Shown here: positions 19,114-25,947 of the stretch, in pieces
Layout of the letters: every line of letters starts with the position of its first letter
Position numbering within the stretch: position 1 is the stretch's first letter
Source: Opitutaceae bacterium
Lineage (GTDB): Bacteria; Verrucomicrobiota; Verrucomicrobiia; Opitutales; Opitutaceae
Length of the DNA stretch: 64,000 nt
Direction of reading: 5' to 3'
NCBI GenBank assembly: GCA_015075305.1
Contig: JABTUS010000005.1
Location: 310,001-374,000 of the forward strand
Program-made: the position numbers and the translations under genes
The notes under the pieces: generated by a model
Database searches by the model: none
The model's input: the letters and a program-made list of their open reading frames with translations, nothing else
Told to the model about the DNA's origin: nothing

Positions 19114-20108
19114 GAGGATGCCAGGGTCAGGAGCCAGTCGGCGGTGAAGGTCTTGAGGACGGGCGTGGGAGTCACCAGACAACGCACGGCAAAGGCTGTC
19201 ACAATATCTCCATCCCCCGGCTTGAGATATTCAACGGGAGACTTTCCATGGACTCTCGCAAGCATGAGCGCTGCAAGCAAGAGGACGGTGCGCGACTCCA
19301 GATCCGCCGTGGCGCGACTGCCGAGAGCCGTGCCATAGGCATTCCAGAATGCGGGAACCAAGTCCAGAAGGCGCGCCGGATCCGCGCGATGAAGCAGCGT
19401 CTTGAGGTGCAGATGGCAAAGGAGAAAGGCGGTGTCGAAGGCGGGATCACCGTACCATCCGCACTCCGCATCCAGCACTACGATGCGGTCGTGCGACACC
19501 AGCAGGTTTTTGGGTGAATAGTCCCCATGCACAAGCGCCAGGTTCGTCCTGGCCAGCCGTCCGGCCTCTGCCTCAAGCACGTCACGGACGGCCGGAACCC
19601 GCGCAGCGGTCGTCAGAAGATAGGGCTCAATCCGCAGCGCATGAAAATTGGACAGCGTGGCAAATCGCGCTGCAGCGTTTGAATCTCCCCATGACGCCGC
19701 ATGAAGCCGCCCCAGCACGGCACCGGCATGGACCGCGGGCCCGCGATCCGCATGGCCCGCCAGCAGCATCTGCTTCCAAGTGCGAAAACCATCGCCGAAA
19801 TACTCCATCGCAAACCATCCCTCCTCCCTGTTTCCCGCGAGTATGCGCGGAACCGATTCCGGGACCACCCGTGCCGCATAGTCGAAGTAGTCCCATTCGG
19901 TTCGATTCCGACCGGTGTCGGCAAGCCACTCGGCGCTGACCTTCAGCCGGGGGAGCGCGCGCTTCACCACGAGCCTTCGATCGCCGTCCTCGACGAGGGC
20001 AATCTCGCTTGAAACTCCACCTTCGAGGCCGCGCACGCGCACCGGTCCCGCCGTCACGGTGCCGGCGGCTCGCAAGTGGGCGATCAGGCTGTCACTCGAT
20101 GCGGACAT
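19110..20108 (-). CDS. APH-fold small-molecule kinase
   Basis: A 332-residue protein of the aminoglycoside/choline/homoserine kinase superfamily. A glycine-rich N-terminal loop (RVRGLEGGVSSEIALVEDG), a nucleotide-binding Lys in RRLVVKRALP, the catalytic loop LVHGDYSPKNLLV (about residues 197-209) and the metal-binding VLDAECGWYGDPAFD (about 216-230; DAE where many members have DFE) are all present. It should phosphorylate a hydroxyl group of a small metabolite or antibiotic. The tight ATGA overlap with the enolase-like gene suggests a shared pathway in which the kinase makes a phosphorylated acid or precursor of it (inference). It is not a recognisable resistance enzyme. Confidence 0.8.
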   Translation of the reverse strand: MSASSDSLIAHLRAAGTVTAGPVRVRGLEGGVSSEIALVEDGDRRLVVKRALPRLKVSAEWLADTGRNRTEWDYFDYAARVVPESVPRILAGNREEGWFAMEYFGDGFRTWKQMLLAGHADRGPAVHAGAVLGRLHAASWGDSNAAARFATLSNFHALRIEPYLLTTAARVPAVRDVLEAEAGRLARTNLALVHGDYSPKNLLVSHDRIVVLDAECGWYGDPAFDTAFLLCHLHLKTLLHRADPARLLDLVPAFWNAYGTALGSRATADLESRTVLLLAALMLARVHGKSPVEYLKPGDGDIVTAFAVRCLVTPTPVLKTFTADWLLTLASS

Positions 20109-20197
20109 GTACTCGGAGATTCAATCCGAGCGCATGTTCGAAGGTCGAGTCAAGGCATGGAAATACCCTTCATGCCCGCAGCCTTGCGACTGCGCCC

Positions 20198-20275
20198 TCA
20201 AATCGGGGCGAGCAGGCCGCCATCCACGTGGATGATCTGGCCATTGAGAAAATCCGATGCGCGACGCAAGAAATC
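20198..20275 (-). pseudogene. C-terminal remnant of a short-chain dehydrogenase (SDR)
   Basis: On the minus strand 25 codons ending in TGA read DFLNGQIIHVDGGLLAPI at their end, the stereotyped C terminus of classical SDR reductases (F.NGQ.I.VDGG). In frame just upstream is a TAA, and nothing SDR-like is seen in the other frames to 20340, so only the tail remains. It lies immediately upstream of the kinase/enolase-like pair and in the same orientation, as if an SDR gene once led that cluster and was deleted. Confidence 0.6.
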
Positions 20276-20369
20276 GCTTTACGGATACAGCAGATGGGCC
20301 ATTGAGTGGTCCGGACTTGTGTGCAGAATGGGAGGCTCATTTGCGCATCGGCTTCCATTCCCCAATGAA

Positions 20370-22616
20370 ATGAAACCCGAAACAATCATGCCTCCCTGTG
20401 TGATACAAGTCCGTGCCCTCGCTCTTGCGCTGGGACTGTTCTCCCTCTGCCCGCATCCCGCATCAGCGCAGGCCGCCAGGGAGAGTTCACGGGTTGCCCC
20501 CCCCTCTGCGCACAGGACCGATCTCGACGTCATTGCCGGCTGGGTGCAATTTCGGGCGGCGCCCGACGCACTGTATTTCCATCTCCACAATGAGGCGCTG
20601 GCGTTGCTGGCACAACGGGATCAGCAGGCGGCTGGACTCCACTCGGCAGAGGATTGGAAACGACAGCAGGAAAAGGTGCGGCATACGCTCGCTGAGATCG
20701 TGGGACCCTTTCCGGAACGCACCCCGCTCAATGCCCGGATACTGGGCACGGTCGAAAAGGCCGACTACCGGATGGAGAACATCGTCTTCGAATCGCAGCC
20801 GGGGTTCTACGTCACATCGGCGCTTTTCCTGCCCAGACACCTGTCCGGACCGGCACCAACCGTGCTTTATGCCAGTGGTCACTCGCCAAGCGGGTATCGG
20901 ACCGGGTACATGCGTACCATTCTCAATCTCGTCAAGAAGGGCTTCGTGGTCTTCGCCTGGGACCCCGTCTCCCAAGGCGAGCGCATGCAGTATCTGGACG
21001 ACACCGGCAAGCCGCGGGTGGGTGACAACAATCTCGAGCACGCCTACATCACCCAGCAGGCGATGCTCACGGGTTCATCGCTCGCCCGCTACGTCATCTG
21101 GGACGGCATTCGCGCAGTCGACTATCTCCTCACGCGTCCGGAAGTCGACCCGAAGCGTCTCGGCATGGCGGGGCGGTCGGGAGGCGGCTTCCAATCGCTC
21201 TACATTCCCGCATTCGACGAGCGGATCCTCGCGGCGGCGCCGGAAAACCATGTTTGCAACAACACGCGCATTCTCCAAAAAATCGGCCCCCGCGACGGCG
21301 AACAAAACCTGTTTCACATGTTCGCCCGTGGGATCGACCACCCGGACCTGCTGACCGCACGGGCGCCCAAACCGGCCCTGATCATCGCGACAGCAAATGA
21401 CCTCTTCAACATCGAGGGCACGCGCGAGACCTTTCGCGAGGTGAGCAGGGTCTATCGCGCCATGGGGGCGCCGGAGAACCTGAAACTCGTCGAGGACGAC
21501 GCCGGACATGAGCCCACAACCCGGAACAGCGAGGCCATGTATGCGTTTTTCCAGGCGCAGCTCAACAATCCGGGCTCATCCAAGATCGAAGCGGTGGAAC
21601 TGCCGACCCAGGACGAGCTGCGCGTGACCCCCACCGGACAAGTCCGCACTTCGTTGAAGGGTGAAACAGTTTCGAGTCTGACGCGGCGCGAGGCCGATCA
21701 ACTCGTCACCCAGCGTCAGGACGGAATCTCCGCGTCAGGCTTCAAGCCGGCAAACGTGGTGGAGGCGGCCAGACAAATGAGCGGCTACCGACCGCCCAAT
21801 TCCGCGGATCGGCCCGTGCTGACAGGCCGCGGCCACCGCGAGGGATGCGTGATCGAGCGCTATTTCGTCATGGGCGAGGGCGACTATCCCATTCCCTACG
21901 TTGCGATGCTGCCCGAACACCCCAATGGACGCGCGGTGCTCTACCTTCACCCGCAGGGCAAGGCGGCCGATGGCGGCAAGGGCGGGGAAATGGAGCGGCT
22001 TGTCCGACTGGGCTACAAGGTGCTTGCACCCGATCTGGTTGGAACCGGAGAGGTCGGTCCCGGGATTTCCGCCGGAGGAAGGTACCCCGGTCATCCGGCG
22101 AATTCCGGTGTCAACTACAAGACCTGGTATCTGGGAATGTTCATCGGCCGCAGCGTGCTGGCTGTTCGCGCCGCGGATGTCGTGAAGCTGGCCGCCATCC
22201 TGAAGGCCGAAGGCAGCTCAGACGTGTCAGCCGTGGCCTACGGCACGATGGGCCCGCTGCTGCTCCATGCAGCCGCGTTCAGCCCGGATATTTCCCGCGT
22301 GGCGCTGATCGATTCCCTGAGTTCCTACCATTCTGCGGCCGCCACGGAGTACTATGCGCCCCGGTTCATAGAGACCTTCGTGCCCGGCGTCCTGCGGTCC
22401 TACGATCTTCCCCTGCTCGCGGCGGCCCTCGCGCCCCGGCGAATCATTTTGCACAACACGGTGGATGGCGGCGGCAGGCTTCTGCCTGTGGAAAGCGTGA
22501 AGCGCGAGTACGCCCTGGCCTTTGCCGCCTTCGGCTCCGCGAAATCCGAAAACAACCTCGTGGTGGGCGCGGGCGAGGACTTGAAGGCACCGATGACCCG
22601 GCTGTTGAATGATTGA
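20370..22616 (+). CDS. Secreted double alpha/beta-hydrolase (acetylxylan-esterase-like)
   Basis: A 748-residue exported protein: signal peptide (CVIQVRALALALGLFSLCP, cleaved after ASAQA), then an alpha/beta-hydrolase of the acetyl-esterase/dipeptidyl-peptidase-like class (about 60-430). Ser270 lies in MAGRSGGGFQS, the acid is in ALIIATANDLFN, and the His is in DDAGHEPTTRN. A second region (about 470-745) repeats the fold in degenerate form (RAVLYLHPQGKAADGGKGGEMERLVRLGYKVLAPDLVG) but lacks a clear GxSxG (VAYGTMGPLL). It probably removes ester groups from polysaccharide outside the cytoplasm. The open frame continues far upstream, overlapping the kinase gene; the start at 20370 or 20388 gives the signal peptide. 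The sulfatase starts 10 nt after its stop. Confidence 0.82.
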   Translation: MKPETIMPPCVIQVRALALALGLFSLCPHPASAQAARESSRVAPPSAHRTDLDVIAGWVQFRAAPDALYFHLHNEALALLAQRDQQAAGLHSAEDWKRQQEKVRHTLAEIVGPFPERTPLNARILGTVEKADYRMENIVFESQPGFYVTSALFLPRHLSGPAPTVLYASGHSPSGYRTGYMRTILNLVKKGFVVFAWDPVSQGERMQYLDDTGKPRVGDNNLEHAYITQQAMLTGSSLARYVIWDGIRAVDYLLTRPEVDPKRLGMAGRSGGGFQSLYIPAFDERILAAAPENHVCNNTRILQKIGPRDGEQNLFHMFARGIDHPDLLTARAPKPALIIATANDLFNIEGTRETFREVSRVYRAMGAPENLKLVEDDAGHEPTTRNSEAMYAFFQAQLNNPGSSKIEAVELPTQDELRVTPTGQVRTSLKGETVSSLTRREADQLVTQRQDGISASGFKPANVVEAARQMSGYRPPNSADRPVLTGRGHREGCVIERYFVMGEGDYPIPYVAMLPEHPNGRAVLYLHPQGKAADGGKGGEMERLVRLGYKVLAPDLVGTGEVGPGISAGGRYPGHPANSGVNYKTWYLGMFIGRSVLAVRAADVVKLAAILKAEGSSDVSAVAYGTMGPLLLHAAAFSPDISRVALIDSLSSYHSAAATEYYAPRFIETFVPGVLRSYDLPLLAAALAPRRIILHNTVDGGGRLLPVESVKREYALAFAAFGSAKSENNLVVGAGEDLKAPMTRLLND

Positions 22617-22626
22617 AGGAACCACA

Positions 22627-24036
22627 ATGATGCAATCTCCACGTCTCTCATTTCTTGCCCTTGCCCTCAGCACGATGCTGGGCACGGCGGCGGGCGACAC
22701 AAAGCCGGTCAATATTCTCTTCATCCTGGCGGATGACCTGGGCACGGCGCCGGTCAGCGCCTACGGTGGCGACTACTACCACACGCCGGCCATTGATTCA
22801 CTGGCAAGCGACGGTCTGAAGTTCACCGACGCCTATGCGGCGTGTCCGGTGTGCTCGCCGACACGCGCCTCGCTGATGACCGGCCAGTATCCCGCGCGCA
22901 CTCACATCACGGATTTCATTCCGGGAGGGTCGTTCCCCCTGGCGCGCCTCACGCAGCCAGACTGGCAGAAGTTTCTGCCGCTCTCCGCCACGACGATTGC
23001 CGAGGTCCTTGCGCAACGCGGCTACGTGACGGCGTTGTTCGGGAAGTGGCACCTTGCCCGCGGATATTTTCCACCTGAAAGCGTGGCCGAGGGGCCGGAT
23101 CGCCAGGGTTTCGCCGAGACCTACATCACGCAGAAACCCAAGAAAGGCGACGATCCCGAGGCGGATGCGCACAAGGTCGGGTCGATCACCTCGCATGCGC
23201 TGGACTTTCTCACGCGCCACCGGGACGAGCCGTTTTTCCTGGAGCTGTCCTACAATTCCATTCACTCGCCGATCATGGCGCCGCGTGCGCTCGTCGAAAA
23301 ACACCAAAAGCGTGCGGGGTCGGACCAGCCTCAGAACAATCCGGTCATCGCCGCGATGATGGAGGAACTCGACAATTCGATCGCACGGGTGCTTTCGCAC
23401 CTCGATGCGCTCGGACTGCGGGATCGCACGGTTGTGATCTTCTACGGCGACAACGGCGGGCTGCTGGCCGACGCCGCGCAGACACCCTGGCGCGGTGGCA
23501 AGGCGCGGTTGTATGAAGGAGGGATTCGCGTTCCGCTGCTCGTGCGCTGGCCGGGAGTCATTGCTCCGGGCCGGATCAGCGCCACGCCGGTGACGACGGT
23601 TGATTTTTTCCCCACATTCCTCGAACTCGCCGGAGCGCCGGCGCCACGCGGCGTGCCGCTGGACGGCGTCAGCCTGGCGGGACTCTGGCGGGGGAGCCCG
23701 GCACCCGCTCGCGAGGCGATCTTCTGGCACTACCCACACTATCACGCCGCGGGATCCGGCGGCCCAGCCGGAGCAGTGCGGTCGGGCGATTGGAAATTGA
23801 TTGAGTACTACGAATACACCCTGGCACACACCGGCCGGGCTCCCGAATTGTACAACCTGCGATACGACCCCGGTGAAACGCAGAATCTCGCCGCGCAGGA
23901 ATCCGCCCGGGCAACCACCCTGCTCGCGCTGCTCGCGGCCCATCGCACAGCCACGGGCGCACAGATGCCAACCGTGAACCCCGCCTATGATCCGCCGAGG
24001 ACCAAGGCACCAACCGCCAGGGCTGTCGAGCATTGA
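22627..24036 (+). CDS. Arylsulfatase-type sulfatase (S1 family)
   Basis: A 469-residue exported sulfatase. A short signal peptide ends near AAGDT; metal-binding residues lie in ILADDLGTAPVSAYGG (about residues 34-48); Cys76 in CSPTRASLMTG is the residue converted to formylglycine by the maturation enzyme. GKWHLA and a metal-binding FYGDNGG are present. Organic sulfate esters, such as those on algal or host polysaccharides, are the likely substrates. The ATG at 22627 has GAAGGAA a few nt upstream; an ATG at 22609 inside the hydrolase gene is less likely. It follows the esterase by 10 nt, so both are probably one operon for modified glycans. Confidence 0.92.
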   Translation: MMQSPRLSFLALALSTMLGTAAGDTKPVNILFILADDLGTAPVSAYGGDYYHTPAIDSLASDGLKFTDAYAACPVCSPTRASLMTGQYPARTHITDFIPGGSFPLARLTQPDWQKFLPLSATTIAEVLAQRGYVTALFGKWHLARGYFPPESVAEGPDRQGFAETYITQKPKKGDDPEADAHKVGSITSHALDFLTRHRDEPFFLELSYNSIHSPIMAPRALVEKHQKRAGSDQPQNNPVIAAMMEELDNSIARVLSHLDALGLRDRTVVIFYGDNGGLLADAAQTPWRGGKARLYEGGIRVPLLVRWPGVIAPGRISATPVTTVDFFPTFLELAGAPAPRGVPLDGVSLAGLWRGSPAPAREAIFWHYPHYHAAGSGGPAGAVRSGDWKLIEYYEYTLAHTGRAPELYNLRYDPGETQNLAAQESARATTLLALLAAHRTATGAQMPTVNPAYDPPRTKAPTARAVEH

Positions 24037-24194
24037 GACACAGGCACAAGGCAACCTGAACGGCCCCTCTAATTGATTTGTTGCCGCGGTAATCCAATCC
24101 CCTTTATCCGCCGCTCATCCGTGCCGATGACAATCGGGCAAACGCAGACTTGACAATCCACACAACCCCCGGCACCTCCTTTCGTACAACGGCA

Positions 24195-24293
24195 ATGTCC
24201 CTCGCTCACTCGACGCACTTTACCAGCCTCCTCGCCCACGCCTCCGTGGTCGCCGTCGTGTCCGTTATTATCCGAGCACCGAGAGGGAGCTGA
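24195..24293 (+). CDS. Candidate Val/Ile leader peptide of an attenuator
   Basis: ATG at 24195, TGA at 24291-24293, 32 codons, too short for most gene callers. Residues 18-26 read VVAVVSVII: seven of nine codons are Val or Ile, as in the ilvL and ivbL leaders of enterobacteria. The peptide ends (RAPRGS) 17 nt before a strong intrinsic terminator. No strong ribosome binding site is visible ahead of the ATG, which weakens the case. The proposed role is to sense charged tRNA-Val and tRNA-Ile by ribosome stalling and so control the downstream aminotransferase. The inference rests on composition, position and RNA pairing, not on homology. Confidence 0.6.
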   Translation: MSLAHSTHFTSLLAHASVVAVVSVIIRAPRGS

Positions 24294-24347
24294 CGTCCAA
24301 CCTGACTTTCGCCCCCTTCGGTGTCTCACCGAAGGGGGCTTTTTTTT
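24246..24347 (+). promoter_or_regulatory. Candidate transcription attenuator (control codons, antiterminator, terminator)
   Basis: Val/Ile control codons occupy 24246-24272. The last leader codons, CACCGAGAGGG at 24277-24287, resemble the terminator's 3' arm (CACCGAAGGGG) and can pair with the 5' arm at 24311-24323: six Watson-Crick pairs, one G-U, one mismatch, three more pairs. A ribosome stalled early in the Val run leaves 24277-24287 free to capture the 5' arm and lets transcription continue. A ribosome that reaches the stop codon covers it, and the terminator forms. This is the classic logic of ilv/trp attenuators, read here directly from sequence complementarity. Confidence 0.6.
24311..24347 (+). 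terminator. Strong intrinsic terminator (attenuator terminator)
   Basis: Perfect 13-bp stem GCCCCCTTCGGTG / CACCGAAGGGGGC with a 3-nt TCT loop, followed by eight T residues (24340-24347). It stands 274 nt after the sulfatase stop and 58 nt before the next ORF, so it is better placed to attenuate the aminotransferase unit than to end the sulfatase operon. Confidence 0.9.
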
Positions 24348-24405
24348 GCCCCGACGGTGAACGACGAGGGGAGCGGCAACAAAAAAACACAACCGCCTCC
24401 CAACC

Positions 24406-24612
24406 ATGTATACGTTCCTCGGCCTTCCCAAGCCTCCCATTGATGACGACGAGACAGACGACGACAGTCGACAAATGAAGCGTCGCAGCGCCCGCCCGCT
24501 GCCATTCCTCGCCACCTGCGAAATCGCACAGAATCACGACCTGCTCGTGATGAACCTGCGCGAGGACCTCACCGACACATTCCAGGGAAACTTTGACATC
24601 GACTTCCCGTGA
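24406..24612 (+). CDS. Small acidic protein coupled to the aminotransferase
   Basis: A 68-residue ORF with strongly GC-rich third codon positions, as expected of a real gene here. An acidic stretch (PIDDDETDDDSRQ) is followed by a basic patch (MKRRSAR) and a C-terminal segment ending NLREDLTDTFQGNFDIDFP. I do not recognise a family. The stop codon overlaps the GTG start of the aminotransferase as GTGA (24609-24612), so its translation probably feeds that of the enzyme. No clear ribosome binding site precedes the ATG at 24406. It may be a partner or regulator of the aminotransferase, or simply a translational leader. Confidence 0.55.
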   Translation: MYTFLGLPKPPIDDDETDDDSRQMKRRSARPLPFLATCEIAQNHDLLVMNLREDLTDTFQGNFDIDFP

Positions 24613-25865
24613 ACACCTCCGTCACCGCCGCTCGATCCGCATCTCAATCCTCCGCATCCCCTGTCTTTCGTTATGCCACGCGGACGTCAGGCTTCAAGGC
24701 CAGTGCCATCCGGGAAATCCTGAGATACACGGAGTCGCCGGACTTCATCTCCTTCGCCGGCGGTTTGCCCGCCCCGGAGTTGTTCCCGGTGGAGGCCATC
24801 GCGCGCGCTTCCGCCACCGTGCTTGCGTCAGACGGGCCTGCGTCGCTCCAGTACGGCGCCACCGAGGGCTTCCTGCCGCTGCGCGAATGGGTCTGCCAGC
24901 ACCTTTCCGCGACGGCGGAACTGCACACCTCGCCGGACCAGGTGATCATGCTGCACGGATCCCAGCAGGGCCTCGATCTCATCGCGAAGGTGCTGCTCAA
25001 TCCGGGGGACACGGTTCTGACGGAGAATCCCGCCTACCTCGGCGCCCTTCAGGCCTTTCGCTCCTACGAGGCAAGGGTCGTGGGCCTCGACTCCGACCAG
25101 CATGGACTCCTGCCCGACGCGCTGGAGCATCATCTAAACGGAACAGCCGTCCTTCCAAAATTTCTGTATCTCAACCCAAATTTTCAGAATCCCACAGGCA
25201 CCTCCCTCACCCAGGAGCGTCGCAGCGCCATCGCGCAGATTGCCGCGCGTCACTCGGTGGCTGTCATTGAGGACGATCCCTACGGCGAACTGCGTTTTGC
25301 AGGCACTGCAATTCCAGCGCTGAGCGCGATTGAAGCGGGTCACGCGTGGATCTACCTGGGAACCTTCAGCAAGATTCTCGCTCCCGGTCTGCGCGTGGCC
25401 TGGATGGTCGCGCGCGATCGCATTTTCATGGATCGCGTCGTGACGGCTAAGCAGGCGACCGATCTCCACACCGCGGCCTTCAACCAGCGTGTCATCTGGG
25501 AAACTGTTCGCCACGCGGGCATGCTCGACAGACACGTCGGTCAACTGCGCGAGACTTACAGCCGGCGGCGGGCAGTGATGCTCTCAGCCCTTCGCCGTCA
25601 CTTCCCCACCGACTGCACCTGGACGCAGCCGGATGGAGGACTCTTCCTCTGGGTGACAACAGCGCCTGGTGTGGACACCCTCGACCTTCTCCAGCACGCA
25701 CTCGCCCAGAAGGTCGCCTTTGTTCCAGGAGCACCCTTCTGGGTTGACCGCGCAGTCAAAAACACGCTGCGCCTCAACTTCAGCAACGCCAGCGAGGAAC
25801 GGATCGATCAGGGAATAGCCCGCCTCGGCGCAGCCCTGGCGGCTGTTCCTGCCGCCGCAGCCTGA
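24609..25865 (+). CDS. PLP-dependent class I/II aminotransferase (LysN/2-aminoadipate type)
   Basis: A 418-residue fold-type I aminotransferase of the group related to the catalytic domain of MocR regulators and to LysN. Landmarks: the SPDFISFAGGLPAPELFP entry motif (about residues 41-58), LQYGATEGFLPLREW, the cofactor-binding VIEDDPYGELRF and the Schiff-base Lys in YLGTFSKILAPGLRVAWM. Enzymes of this group act on 2-aminoadipate, leucine, valine and aromatic amino acids. A role in branched-chain amino acid metabolism is suggested by the Val/Ile-type attenuator upstream (inference). The GTG start at 24609 overlaps the stop of the small ORF. Its operon appears to end before the convergent rhamnose isomerase gene. 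Confidence 0.9.
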   Translation: MNTSVTAARSASQSSASPVFRYATRTSGFKASAIREILRYTESPDFISFAGGLPAPELFPVEAIARASATVLASDGPASLQYGATEGFLPLREWVCQHLSATAELHTSPDQVIMLHGSQQGLDLIAKVLLNPGDTVLTENPAYLGALQAFRSYEARVVGLDSDQHGLLPDALEHHLNGTAVLPKFLYLNPNFQNPTGTSLTQERRSAIAQIAARHSVAVIEDDPYGELRFAGTAIPALSAIEAGHAWIYLGTFSKILAPGLRVAWMVARDRIFMDRVVTAKQATDLHTAAFNQRVIWETVRHAGMLDRHVGQLRETYSRRRAVMLSALRRHFPTDCTWTQPDGGLFLWVTTAPGVDTLDLLQHALAQKVAFVPGAPFWVDRAVKNTLRLNFSNASEERIDQGIARLGAALAAVPAAAA

Positions 25866-25947
25866 GCAATCAATTCCCTGGCCGGGGCATGAAGCCGGAC
25901 TATTCCGGACTCATGACGCGCCAGGCAGCAAACCTGTTGTTTCCGCG

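Larger units (their letters stand above)
24037..24405 (+). other. Leader region between the sulfatase and the aminotransferase unit
   Basis: This 369-nt stretch contains no full-size gene. It carries a TTGACA at 24150-24155 (no convincing -10 found), a 32-codon leader reading frame at 24195-24293 and a strong terminator hairpin at 24311-24347. Some 58 nt of untranslated sequence then leads to the small ORF at 24406. See the separate entries for the parts. Confidence 0.6.

Noticed and set aside
17986-19338. 450-codon plus-strand frame over the enolase-like gene
   Set aside because: It mirrors the coding strand's codon periodicity and encodes no recognisable protein; the minus strand is enolase-like along its whole length.
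22798-24054. 418-codon minus-strand frame over the sulfatase
   Set aside because: Antisense to the sulfatase, which has the formylglycine motif; no family match.
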